From CAYGWP01 sp964353455 (GTDB taxonomy: Bacteria; Planctomycetota; Phycisphaerae; FEN-1346): 21,566 bases of DNA. How positions within the stretch are numbered: position 1 is the first letter of the stretch; each line of letters starts with the position of its first letter. Under the pieces are notes generated by a model. The model was not told the origin of the DNA. It worked only from the letters and a program-made list of their open reading frames with translations, and ran no database searches. This document shows positions 7,579 to 14,986 of the stretch, one piece after another. Made by a program: the position numbers and the translations under genes. Location: the NCBI GenBank assembly GCA_964353455.1, contig CAYGWP010000055.1:1-21566 (forward strand). The letters are read 5' to 3'.

Positions 7579-8499
7579 CTACTTGCAGCAGTACTCGAAG
7601 AAGCCGATGCGCTCCAGGTCGGTCCTCAGGCGCTCGCACTCCTCCGGCGAGAGGCCCACGATGGGCAGCCGCACAGGGCCGCAGTCGATGCCGATCATCT
7701 TCATGACGGCCTTGCCGGACGGTATGGCCGACCCGCCGCCGGCGCGGGCGAGGACGCGGATCATCTCGGCCGCGCGCATCTGGAGGTCGCCCGCCGTCTT
7801 CATGTCGCCGGTCTTGAACGCCTCGATGATCCGCAGGTACAGCGGCGCGGCGAAGTTGTACGTGGTGCCCACGGCCCCGCGTGCCCCGAGCGCAAGGGCC
7901 GACAGAAGTATCTCGTCGCGCCCGAAGAGGACGTCGAACCGCCCCCCGGACATCCGCAGGCACAGCCCGAAGTCCATCAGATTCTCGTATGTGAATTTAA
8001 GGCCAACCAGGGTCGGGATGAGGCCGGCGGCCGCCTCCAAAAAATCGGCCATCGCAAAGGCCACCCCGCTCATCGACGGCATGTGGTAATAGTAGAAGGG
8101 CAGGGCGGGCGCGGCGGCGGCAACCTCGCGGCAGCACGCCACAAGGTCCTCCACGCGGCGCGGCCGGAAGAAGTACGGCGCCATCGCGCCGATGCCCCAG
8201 GCCCCCGCCTTCTGGGCGGCGGCCGCCAGGGTCTTCGACTCCGCCAGGCTCGCGTGGCCGACGTGGACGATGACCCTGAAGTTTTTCGGCGCGGCCGCGA
8301 CCCACCGCCGCGCGACGTCCATCCGCTCGGCGGTTGAGAGCGAAGCCCCCTCGCCCGTCGTGCCGCAGATGAACGCCCCGATGACGCCGCTGCGGGCGAG
8401 CATCCCGGCCTGCCTCTCGATCACGCCGAGCGCCACGCCGCCATCGGCGTCCATCGGCGTGAACGGCGCGGCAATCAGCCCTTCAGTGCGCTGGATCAT
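7579..8499 (-). CDS. nanA: N-acetylneuraminate lyase (DapA/NAL superfamily)
   Basis: The 306-residue class I aldolase is predicted to split N-acetylneuraminate (sialic acid) into N-acetylmannosamine and pyruvate. Visible motifs are the carboxylate-binding GTTGE (46-50), FYYYHMP with Tyr138, and the Schiff-base Lys168 in GLKFTYEN. The YYYHMP plus KFTYEN combination favours the NAL branch over dihydrodipicolinate synthase. The start at 8499 (MIQRTEGLIAAPFTPM) is the family start. It overlaps the nanM stop as ATGA, which implies coupled translation; the longer reading upstream is nanM DNA in another frame. The NanM neighbour strengthens the sialic-acid assignment. No nanE, nanK or transporter is in the window. 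A related 2-keto-sugar acid aldolase is the main alternative. Confidence 0.85.
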   Translation of the reverse strand: MIQRTEGLIAAPFTPMDADGGVALGVIERQAGMLARSGVIGAFICGTTGEGASLSTAERMDVARRWVAAAPKNFRVIVHVGHASLAESKTLAAAAQKAGAWGIGAMAPYFFRPRRVEDLVACCREVAAAAPALPFYYYHMPSMSGVAFAMADFLEAAAGLIPTLVGLKFTYENLMDFGLCLRMSGGRFDVLFGRDEILLSALALGARGAVGTTYNFAAPLYLRIIEAFKTGDMKTAGDLQMRAAEMIRVLARAGGGSAIPSGKAVMKMIGIDCGPVRLPIVGLSPEECERLRTDLERIGFFEYCCK

Positions 8500-9710
8500 G
8501 GTTTTGCGCTTCCTTGATATGTAGTTGCCTGCCAGACGGCCGGCGTGCGGACGCCCGGCCGCACCTCGCCGGTGGGGATCACGATCGCGCTGCGCCAGAG
8601 GGCCGCGGCGGTCGTGAGGCGGCTCGTGGCGGGCAACTCGCCCGCCTTTGTCCATGTGTTGGTATCGACATTATATGCAAGGATGTCGCGGCCGAATCCC
8701 GGATGGCCGTCGCACCACTCGGCCAGTAGGCGCGCGAGCGGCTCGCGCTGCTGTGGGTCGGCGGCGGCACGGACGGCGCGCTCCAGGCGTTCCTGCCGGA
8801 GGAACCGGCCGCCGTCGTCGCCGCCGAAGATGAGGATGCGGCCGTCCACGGCGGCGGCGGGCGCGGCCATCACGCAACGCGGCGTTTCGCCGGCCGGGGC
8901 CACGTCGGCCAGGCGCCGCCACTGGCCGCCCCTGGGGCTGAACTCGTAGGCGTCGGTCAGAAGTTCGGTTGCCGCGCCGGGCGAGACGTTGCGGCCGCTG
9001 AAAAGGTAGAAGCGTGGCTCGCCCCCGTTTTCCTGGGCGGCGGCGACCGCGGCGATGCGGGCCGGTCCGGGCCAGGGCGGGAGTTCCCGCCAGCGGAAAT
9101 CGGCGGGCCGGCCGCGGGCCGACAGGTCCAGCGCCCAGAAGTTCTTCGTTGCAGCAGGGTCCCTGGCGGTTTCCTGGCCGCCGGCCACGTAGATGGAGTC
9201 GCCCGCCCGCGCCCCGGCCATCGTCGCCAGCGGGCGGGGCAGGGGCGGCAGCGGCCCGGTCTCGATCTTCCGGGTCACAGAGTCCCACCTAAGCACGAAG
9301 ACATCTCGATAACATGTTTCGCGGTCGCAGCCGCCGATGCAGACAACGCCCTCCTCCGTCGTGACTGAGACGCCGTAGGCCAGCGGGCGCGGCAGACGCA
9401 TCTCGAGCCCGGTCAACCATTGCGGCGGGCCGGCGCCAGGCTCCGGGAGGACGTAAACCGCATCGCACCAGACTTTCTTGCCGCCGTGCCAGGGCGGGCC
9501 GTCGGGGAAGTTCGCCCCGCCCGCCACCAGAATCGCCCCGCTGCTGGTTCCGACGAAGGGCCCGCCGAGACCGAGTTGCCCGTCCTTGCCGGGCGGCGGC
9601 GGCACCGGGGGCAGGTCGGACCACGCAAGGCCAGCGGCCGAGGGATCTGCGGCCGCCGGCATGGTCGCATAGAGAAGGAACGCCGCGATGATCCCTATGA
9701 GTCCTCGCAC
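8496..9710 (-). CDS. nanM: N-acetylneuraminate epimerase / cyclically permuted mutarotase (NanM-like)
   Basis: The 404-residue Kelch beta-propeller is preceded by a signal peptide (residues 1 to about 22, cleavage near AAA-DP), so it acts in the periplasm. The NanM-type signature is clear: GPFVGTSSGAILVAGGANFP, WHGGKKVW near the N-terminus, and repeated GG blades (CIGGCDRETCYRD, VAGGQET, IFGGDDGG). Such proteins interconvert alpha and beta anomers of sialic acid. The start codon is GTG at 9710 with AGGAG seven bases upstream. It is followed by nanA with an ATGA overlap, forming a two-gene sialic-acid unit. A small hairpin sits in its leader (9746-9767). Kelch proteins can have other roles, but the permuted arrangement and the neighbour make this likely. 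Confidence 0.83.
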   Translation of the reverse strand: MRGLIGIIAAFLLYATMPAAADPSAAGLAWSDLPPVPPPPGKDGQLGLGGPFVGTSSGAILVAGGANFPDGPPWHGGKKVWCDAVYVLPEPGAGPPQWLTGLEMRLPRPLAYGVSVTTEEGVVCIGGCDRETCYRDVFVLRWDSVTRKIETGPLPPLPRPLATMAGARAGDSIYVAGGQETARDPAATKNFWALDLSARGRPADFRWRELPPWPGPARIAAVAAAQENGGEPRFYLFSGRNVSPGAATELLTDAYEFSPRGGQWRRLADVAPAGETPRCVMAAPAAAVDGRILIFGGDDGGRFLRQERLERAVRAAADPQQREPLARLLAEWCDGHPGFGRDILAYNVDTNTWTKAGELPATSRLTTAAALWRSAIVIPTGEVRPGVRTPAVWQATTYQGSAKP

Positions 9711-9745
9711 CTTGCCGCTCCTGAGTGGACCGGCTAAGTCTCCGT

Positions 9746-9767
9746 CCGCCGCCAGTATGTGCGGCGG
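9746..9767 (-). other. Leader hairpin upstream of nanM
   Basis: CCGCCGC and GCGGCGG form a 7-bp perfect stem around an 8-base loop, about 36 bases before the nanM start. It could influence nanM translation or be a chance GC-rich palindrome. No regulator site is recognised. Confidence 0.3.
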
Positions 9768-9805
9768 CGCCGGGCTTTTCCAGCGATTTTGCCGCGGACT
9801 GGTAG

Positions 9806-9916
9806 TGCGTTACCTTGGGGGGGTGGCATGGTCACGGGCTTCTGCGTGACCATGCTTATCGCCCGGAGCATGGTCACCCAACATCGGGTGACCATGCCAC
9901 CCCCGAAAGTGATGCA
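9806..9916. repeat. Double-hairpin (REPIN-like) repeat, copy 2
   Basis: The ends are inverted: TGCGTTACC at 9806 against the complement of AGTGATGCA ending at 9916, each followed inward by a G-run and GTGGCATGG. Two internal hairpins lie head to head: CATGGTCACG / CGTGACCATG (9827-9854) and CATGGTCACCC / GGGTGACCATG (9869-9896). It has the same architecture as 1729-1828. It sits between divergent nanM and the thioredoxin gene. No transposase is nearby, so mobilisation would have to be in trans. Confidence 0.8.
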
Positions 9917-10010
9917 ATGCGCGGCGCTGTCTCTGGAATTGCGTGGCAGCGCCGTTCCGCAGCGCATAGAATGGACCTTGGTCGGGGGGTCATCTTTGGA
10001 GGGCCGCACC

Positions 10011-10523
10011 ATGAAGATGCTTGCAGCAACGCTGGTTGTGACGCTGCTGGCGGCGATGGCGGTAGCCGGCGAGCCGGGCCTGGTCGGCAAGGCCGCACCC
10101 GAAATCTCGGCCAAGTACTGGATAAACACCCCGCCGCTGACGCTTGCGGGCCTCCGCGGCAAGATCGTCGTCGTCGAGTTCTGGGCCACCTGGTGCCCGC
10201 CTTGCCGCAAGTCCATTCCGCACCTTATCGAACTTTATAAGAAGTATGCCGACAAGGGCGTGGCCATCATCGGCCTCACGAACGAGCCGCAGGAGAAGGT
10301 CGAGCCGTTCGTCAAGGAACTCGGCATGACCTACGCCGTCGGCGGCGGCAGCGACTCCGGCGCACCGTACGGCGTCAAATTCATCCCCGCGGCGTTTGTC
10401 GTGGATACCAAGGGGCAGGTCGTCTGGCAGGGGAATCCGCTCCAGCCGGACTTCGAGAAGGCCATCGAGCAGCAACTGAAGACCAGCCCGCCCTCCGCGC
10501 CGCCGGCCAAACCGAAGAAGTGA
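10011..10523 (+). CDS. Secreted TlpA/ResA-like thioredoxin-fold protein
   Basis: The 170-residue protein has a signal peptide (MKMLAATLVVTLLAAMAVAG, cleavage near residue 20) and a thioredoxin/AhpC-TSA domain with the active site WCPPC at 61-65 and a cis-Pro region (GVKFIPAAFVVD). It should act in the periplasm as a thiol-disulfide reductase, for example keeping cysteines of exported or heme-binding proteins reduced. The start is at 10011, with GGAGGG upstream and the signal peptide directly after; the longer open frame runs through the repeat at 9806-9916. The tail is Pro/Lys-rich. It lies 37 bases before the PIG-L deacetylase and probably shares its transcript. A membrane-anchored alternative is less likely because the signal is short and cleavable. 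Confidence 0.85.
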   Translation: MKMLAATLVVTLLAAMAVAGEPGLVGKAAPEISAKYWINTPPLTLAGLRGKIVVVEFWATWCPPCRKSIPHLIELYKKYADKGVAIIGLTNEPQEKVEPFVKELGMTYAVGGGSDSGAPYGVKFIPAAFVVDTKGQVVWQGNPLQPDFEKAIEQQLKTSPPSAPPAKPKK

Positions 10524-10560
10524 CGGCCTCGCGCCTCGGCCGCCAGGGAGCACGCAACTG

Positions 10561-11268
10561 ATGCCGCGCGATTCGACCGTCGAGTATCTGGTTGTCGCCC
10601 CGCACCCGGACGATGCTGAACTGGGCATGGGCGGCACGATCGCCAAACTCATCCGCGCCGGCCGCAGCGTCGCCATCCTCGACCTGACGAGCGGCGAGCC
10701 GACCCCCTTCGGAACGCCCGCCAAGCGCCGACGCGAGACCGCCGCCGCTTCCAGGGCCCTCGGCCTCACCCGGCGCATCAACCTGGGCCTTAAGAACCGG
10801 GAACTTGAGGCAACCCTTGCGGCCCGCGTGAAACTGGCCGAGGCGTACCGGGCGCTCCGCCCGCGGGTCCTCTTCATTCCGTACTGGCGCGACGCCCACC
10901 CCGACCACCTGGCGGCCTCGCTCCTTGCGGCCCAGGCCCGGTTCCACGCGAAACTCACGAAGACGCGGATGAAGGGCGAGCCGCATTACGCCGGCCGGGT
11001 CATCTACTATTACTGCACGCACCTTCGGACGCACGATGATGTGGCGTTCGTGGTTGACATCTCGGCGGACTTTGCGGCGAAGCAGGCGGCAATCGAGTGC
11101 TACCGCAGCCAGTTCTACGCCGGGCGCGGCCCCGCCGCCGGGGCGGTCGCAGCGTACATCCGCGACGCCAACCGCTACTGGGGACACATGATCAATCGTC
11201 AATACGGCGAGCCGTTCGCTGTCCAGGAGGCGCTGGGCCTGGATTCGCCCGAATGTATCCTGCGGTAA
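10561..11268 (+). CDS. PIG-L/LmbE-family deacetylase, BshB1-like
   Basis: The 235-residue zinc deacetylase removes N-acetyl groups from GlcNAc-type substrates. The metal motifs are HPDDAE at 15-20 and HPDH at 113-116. The layout closely follows BshB1, the enzyme that deacetylates GlcNAc-malate in bacillithiol synthesis: GMGGTIAKLIRAGRSVAILDLT, RRINLGLKNREL, VVDISADFAAKQAAIECYRSQF, and a C-terminal YGEPF. No bshA or bshC is in the window, so a bacillithiol role is an inference; other GlcNAc conjugates are possible. AGGGAG lies about 10 bases before the ATG. It is the second gene after the thioredoxin, a pairing that would fit thiol redox chemistry. A strong terminator follows at once. Confidence 0.82.
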   Translation: MPRDSTVEYLVVAPHPDDAELGMGGTIAKLIRAGRSVAILDLTSGEPTPFGTPAKRRRETAAASRALGLTRRINLGLKNRELEATLAARVKLAEAYRALRPRVLFIPYWRDAHPDHLAASLLAAQARFHAKLTKTRMKGEPHYAGRVIYYYCTHLRTHDDVAFVVDISADFAAKQAAIECYRSQFYAGRGPAAGAVAAYIRDANRYWGHMINRQYGEPFAVQEALGLDSPECILR

Positions 11269-11270
11269 AC

Positions 11271-11316
11271 GAAAGGCCCGCCAAGGCTAAGGGCGGGCCT
11301 TTCCCTTCCCCAATCG
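11271..11316. terminator. Bidirectional intrinsic terminator
   Basis: GAAAGGCCCGCC and GGGCGGGCCTTTC form a long GC-rich stem around AAGGCTAA (11271-11303). It is followed by a T/C-rich run on the plus strand and preceded by an A-rich run for the minus strand. It sits between the stop codons of two convergent genes and can serve both. Confidence 0.85.
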
Positions 11317-11327
11317 CTCTCGCGATG

Positions 11328-12089
11328 TTATTTCGCCGCAGGAGGCGGGGGCGCCTTCGTTTCGTCCCTGCGCATCTTCTCGATGTCGGTCAACAGCGTC
11401 TCGATCCACTTCACGAGCTGCTGATAAACGGCGTCGCGCGCGCCGAAGAAGGCGACCGGATGCTTCTCGGAGCCTTTCGACGGGAGCACAAGAATCGGGC
11501 TCTTGGCCTGGTCGGGCCGGCGCGAGACGTACTTATTGACGGTGCGGAAGTTCTCCGCGATCGTCTGCGGGTTGTCGAGGCCGCGGCGGATCAGGACCCA
11601 CTTCGGGTGCTGCGCGCCGCCGTGGCATTCCAGTTTGCCGCAGCGCTCGATGAGCACCCTTTGGATTTTCTGGAACCCGGTCATGGCGGTCTGGCCCTCG
11701 TCGTCGAAGACCGCCTTGACCTCCTTGTCTGTCATGGACGGCTCGGCCGGTTTGCCGGCGGGTACGTCGGCGGTCTCTTCGTCTGCGGCGCCCGCCCCGG
11801 TGGTCGGCCTGGCGAGTGCGTAGATGAGGTACTTGGGGCGCAGGTCGTTCGGGGCCTTGTCGTTGGCCTCGATGGCAAACGTCATGGCATCGCTCTTGAG
11901 GCCCGCGAGGAAGCACCACCTGGCGAACTGGTAAACGGCCTCGGGGCTCTTGCGGTCGAGGCCCTTGAGTTTCGCTTCGTATTCCTGCTGGACCGAGCCG
12001 GCCGCCTGGCCCATCGCGGCGGCCGCGCCCGCCAGGAGGATCGCCGCCGCAAGCGCCCCCAACAAGAGTGTCCGCGTGCTCTGGATCAT
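11328..12089 (-). CDS. Secreted protein with C-x4-C-H-G-G heme-c-like motif (planctomycete type)
   Basis: The 253-residue protein has a signal peptide (residues 1 to about 28, hydrophobic core LLLGALAAAILLAG). The C-terminal half has Cys150, Cys155, His156 in RCGKLECHGG, then SPILVLPSKGSEKHPVAFF and YQQLVKWIETLL. This order (Cys...CHG, a run with Ser-Pro-x-Leu, a His, then a Tyr-x-x-Leu-x-x-Trp-Ile helix) resembles planctomycete cytochrome-like domains, but the spacing is C-x4-CH, not C-x2-CH. Whether heme binds is unknown. The N-terminal half (residues 30-95) is helical and TPR-like. It is convergent with the deacetylase and has a predicted promoter upstream. A Pro/Ala-rich tail ends it. Confidence 0.75.
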   Translation of the reverse strand: MIQSTRTLLLGALAAAILLAGAAAAMGQAAGSVQQEYEAKLKGLDRKSPEAVYQFARWCFLAGLKSDAMTFAIEANDKAPNDLRPKYLIYALARPTTGAGAADEETADVPAGKPAEPSMTDKEVKAVFDDEGQTAMTGFQKIQRVLIERCGKLECHGGAQHPKWVLIRRGLDNPQTIAENFRTVNKYVSRRPDQAKSPILVLPSKGSEKHPVAFFGARDAVYQQLVKWIETLLTDIEKMRRDETKAPPPPAAK

Positions 12090-12124
12090 CGGTCACCGCC
12101 TTTCGTAACCGTCCCGCGCCCTTG

Positions 12125-12154
12125 AATCTACTTCACCGAGGGGCGTTCATGCAA
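12125..12154 (-). promoter_or_regulatory. Predicted promoter for the C-x4-CH protein gene
   Basis: On the minus strand, TTGCAT (12149-12154) is followed by 18 bases and TAGATT (12125-12130), about 35 bases before the gene's ATG. The match is good, but there is no experimental support. Confidence 0.45.
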
Positions 12155-12235
12155 GCCAAATCGCCCGGAGAGGCGTCAGGTCAATGTTGAAATCGGCGAT
12201 GATGCAGCGCACAATGTCGCCACGTGGCAAGGCCC

Positions 12236-12251
12236 GTTTAGCCGCGAGTCG
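12236..12251 (+). repeat. Partial copy of the GTTTAGCCG repeat family
   Basis: GTTTAGCCGCGAGTCG here is the exact reverse complement of bases 16661-16676 and shares its first nine bases with the repeats at 13403 and 19873. It lies in the leader of the M24-fold gene, with no paired second half visible. Confidence 0.6.
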
Positions 12252-12293
12252 GCAGACGAGCGAGTTTGAATGGCGCACCGGCGAGGGCAAAGC

Positions 12294-13403
12294 ATGGACT
12301 TGCAAGACGAACTGAAGCATAAGCACGGGCGGGTGGTGGACCTGCTACAGCGGCACGGCCTGGACGGCGTGCTCTTCACGCGCCGGTGCAACTTCAGTTG
12401 GTTCACCTGCGGCGCGAGGAACTACGTATCGACGGCCGACGATGCGGGGAACTCCACGCTTTTCGTAACGGGCGACGGCGCGGCCGTCATCACCACGAAC
12501 ATCGAGGCGACGCGGCTGGCTGAGGAGGAACTCGCCCCGCGCGGCATAGAGACCATCGCATATCCGTATTTCGATGCGGCTGAGCGCGAGCGGACCTTCC
12601 GGAAGGCCATCGGCGGGCGCCGCGTGGCGGCCGACGTGCCCGTTGCGGGCGTCGAGGCCGCGAAACTGCCGCCCGAGTTCAACCGACTCCGCTGGACCCT
12701 GACGGCGGGCGAGATCGAGCGGTACCGCGCACTCTGCGCCGATGCCGTGGCCGTGATCGAAGCGGCCGCCCGCCGCGCCGAGCCGGGCCGGACCGAGGAC
12801 GACCTTGCCGCGATGGTCTCGCACGGCCTCAGGCAGCGCGGGTGTCTGCCGTGGGTCCTGCTGGTTGCGGCCGATGAACGTATCGAGAAGCACCGCCATC
12901 CGCTGCCGACCGCCAGGCGGGTTGATCGGTGCTTCATGCTTGTTATCGGGGCGGAGCGCGGCGGCCTTGTGGCGGCGTACTCGCGGCTGGCCCACTTCGG
13001 CAAGGTCCCCGCGGACCTGGCCCGCAGGCACGAGGCCGTGTGTACGGTGGATGCCGCGCTCATTGCCGCCACGCGGCCGGGGGCGGTCTTTGGAGACATC
13101 TTCGCCGAGGCGCAGGCGGCGTACGCGGCCGTCGGCTTCCCCGATGAGTGGCGGATGCATCACCAGGGCGGATCGACGGGCTACCTTCCGCGCGAGGTCA
13201 AGGCCGCGCCGGGCGAACAGACCGCGGCCCTTGCGGACCAGGCGTTCGCGTGGAACCCGTCGATAACCGGGACGAAATCGGAGGACACTATCCTCTGCCG
13301 CGCGGGCGGGCCGGAGTTCGTGGCCCCGCCGAGCGACTGGCCGACGGTGCGCGCCGAGTGGAAAGGCTTCGCCATCGACAGGCCGGCGATTCTCGAGCGA
13401 TAG
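12294..13403 (+). CDS. M24 (pita-bread fold) family protein lacking most metal ligands
   Basis: The 369-residue protein has a creatinase-type N-terminal domain (residues 1 to about 140) and a C-terminal M24 domain. In active M24 aminopeptidases five ligands (Asp, Asp, His, Glu, Glu) hold two metals. Here the usual D-x-G and S-D-x-T-R region reads VIGAERGGLVAAYSRLAHFG, with both Asp lost. His is kept in MHHQGG (289-290), the first Glu site reads WNPSITG (320-326), and the last Glu is kept in KSEDT (Glu330). It is therefore unlikely to be a two-metal peptidase; a creatinase-like hydrolase or a non-enzymatic binder is possible. The start at 12294 is preferred over 12270 because GAGGG precedes it. 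It is transcribed divergently from the C-x4-CH gene. Confidence 0.8.
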   Translation: MDLQDELKHKHGRVVDLLQRHGLDGVLFTRRCNFSWFTCGARNYVSTADDAGNSTLFVTGDGAAVITTNIEATRLAEEELAPRGIETIAYPYFDAAERERTFRKAIGGRRVAADVPVAGVEAAKLPPEFNRLRWTLTAGEIERYRALCADAVAVIEAAARRAEPGRTEDDLAAMVSHGLRQRGCLPWVLLVAADERIEKHRHPLPTARRVDRCFMLVIGAERGGLVAAYSRLAHFGKVPADLARRHEAVCTVDAALIAATRPGAVFGDIFAEAQAAYAAVGFPDEWRMHHQGGSTGYLPREVKAAPGEQTAALADQAFAWNPSITGTKSEDTILCRAGGPEFVAPPSDWPTVRAEWKGFAIDRPAILER

Positions 13404-13464
13404 TTTAGCCGCGGCCGCGAACGGCCGCGCTATTAACCGTCGCCGTTTGCGGCGACGGCTAAAC
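13403..13464. repeat. GTTTAGCCG double-hairpin repeat, copy 1
   Basis: GTTTAGCCG (13403-13411) and CGGCTAAAC (13456-13464) are inverted ends. Between them are two hairpins, GCGGCCG / CGGCCGC and CCGTCGCCG / CGGCGACGG, joined by an AT-rich linker. It fills the gap between two convergent genes and may end both transcripts. It matches 19873-19934 closely. Confidence 0.8.
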
Positions 13465-13474
13465 GCGGCGACGG

Positions 13475-14773
13475 CTACACTCGCAGGTACTCGCGCAGGG
13501 CCTTCGCGAGGCCCTCGAACATCCAGCGGCGCTTGGCATCGCTGGTTTCGAGGAGCGTCACGCGGAACCCGTCGCGCTTGCAGCAGAAGCCCGAGAGCGG
13601 GACGACGCAGATGCCTGTCGCGCCGAGGAGGTAGTACACGAACCGTGCATCGTGCGATGCGCCGTTGACGAGTTCCTCGACCATCTGGCGGACCTTCGGG
13701 TTCTTGATGGCCAGCGTCTGCCCGCCGTTCAGGACGCCGTCCTCGAACATGATGGTCATGTAGAATGCCCCCGACGGGCAGTTGGCGACCACCCCCGGGA
13801 TGCCCTGGAGGAGTGCGTGCGCCTCGTGTGCGCGGGCCTCGAACATGGCGGCGCGCTTCTTAAGGTGCGCCGGGTACCGCCCGTCGCCCATGATTCGCGG
13901 GATGCACATCTGCGGCGCGGTTGTGGAGCAGACTTCCAGGCGCTTCGACGCCACCAATGAATTGACATAGGTGTTGAACATCGCATCGCGGTCTCGGTTC
14001 AGGACCTCTATCCAGCCGCACCTCGCCCCCGGCCACGGCACTTCCTTCGATATGCCGCGCATCACGATCCCCGGCACGTCGCCGATTACCTCCGAGAGGT
14101 GGAGCGTGCGGTTCCCGTTATAGACAATGTGCGTATATATCTCATCGGCGATGAGAAAGAGGTCGAACTCCCGTGCGATGGCCGCCATCCCCTGGAGGAC
14201 CTCGCGCGGATAGACCGCCCCGGTCGGGTTGTCCGGGTTGATGAGCAGTATGGCCGAGATGGAGGGGTTGTACTTCACCTTCATCCGGAGGTCGCCCAAG
14301 TCGGGCATCCACTTATTGTACGGGTCGAGTTCGTACGTGAGGTGCTCGTAGCCGGAGTGGGCGGCCTCGGCGGAGGAGTGCGTGGAGTAGGCGGGCGTCG
14401 GTCCGATGACGCGTGCCTCGCGCCTGAGGAACCCGTACACCTTGGCGACGGCGTCGCCGATGCCGTTGAAGAATATGATGTCGTCGGGCGTGACGCGCGC
14501 CCCGCCGCGCTTGTTGACCTCGTCGGCCAGGAACTTGCGCGTGGCCGGGACGCCGGCGCTGTCGCAGTAGGCCCAGGAGGCGTCCTGGTCCACCACCTCG
14601 TGCATGATCTGGCGGATCCACGGCTCGACGGCCTCGCCCTTCTGAACGGGGTCGCCGATGTTCTCCCACATGACGTCCAGTCCGAGGTCGCGGAACCTGT
14701 AGCCGACCTGGACGATCTCGCGGATCGCGTACGTCAGCGACCCCGCGCCCGAATGAACAATGTTCCTTCGCAT
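13475..14773 (-). CDS. Class I/II pyridoxal-phosphate aminotransferase
   Basis: The 432-residue fold-type I aminotransferase has a substrate- and PLP-binding NPDNPTG at 179-185, D210/Y213 in ADEIYTH, the Schiff-base Lys243 in RGISKEVPWPGARCGW, and a C-terminal Arg in GFRVTLLE. It belongs to the AspAT superfamily; the substrate pair cannot be read from the sequence (aspartate, alanine or aromatic are all possible). The start at 14773 (MRRNIVHSGAG) is chosen because GAAGGG precedes it and conserved sequence begins there. Residues 250-253 (ARCGW) replace the usual R-x-G-Y/W anchor with a close variant. It is a single gene, convergent with the M24-fold gene and separated from it by a GTTTAGCCG repeat. 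Confidence 0.85.
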   Translation of the reverse strand: MRRNIVHSGAGSLTYAIREIVQVGYRFRDLGLDVMWENIGDPVQKGEAVEPWIRQIMHEVVDQDASWAYCDSAGVPATRKFLADEVNKRGGARVTPDDIIFFNGIGDAVAKVYGFLRREARVIGPTPAYSTHSSAEAAHSGYEHLTYELDPYNKWMPDLGDLRMKVKYNPSISAILLINPDNPTGAVYPREVLQGMAAIAREFDLFLIADEIYTHIVYNGNRTLHLSEVIGDVPGIVMRGISKEVPWPGARCGWIEVLNRDRDAMFNTYVNSLVASKRLEVCSTTAPQMCIPRIMGDGRYPAHLKKRAAMFEARAHEAHALLQGIPGVVANCPSGAFYMTIMFEDGVLNGGQTLAIKNPKVRQMVEELVNGASHDARFVYYLLGATGICVVPLSGFCCKRDGFRVTLLETSDAKRRWMFEGLAKALREYLRV

Positions 14774-14826
14774 CGTGCGGCCCTTCCATTCCTTTCGATG
14801 AATGCTCTCGCCCGGGAGGACGGACA

Positions 14827-14832
14827 AGTATA
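14827..14832 (-). promoter_or_regulatory. Possible -10 box for the aminotransferase
   Basis: On the minus strand this reads TATACT within an AT-rich stretch, about 54 bases before the ATG at 14773. I see no convincing -35 at 16-18 bases, so this is tentative. Confidence 0.3.
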
Positions 14833-14986
14833 GCGTTAATTTCGCCGAATTCCAGCCTGCGCAATGAGAGGAAATCCGGGAACGCCGCCGGCGGGCCGCT
14901 GCAATTGCCCGTGTAACATGGCGTGCTGGCCACGTATGGTCAAGGCGTCAGAGCGGGGGACAAAGGGGCAGCACTCTCAACGGCTT

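Noticed and set aside
7313..8337. Plus-strand ATG at 7327 with TTGACA and AAGGAG in front
   Set aside because: The start signals look good, but the frame then reads the repeat, the tRNA and nanA in antisense. It may be a remnant of a lost gene start, but no protein is supported.
12345..13163. 272-residue minus-strand open frame opposite the M24-fold gene
   Set aside because: It is an antisense shadow; the plus strand carries the conserved pita-bread fold motifs.
13403..13464. Repeat considered as a simple rho-independent terminator
   Set aside because: There is no T-run after the stems, and the same element occurs inside a likely operon at 19873, so a pure terminator role does not fit.
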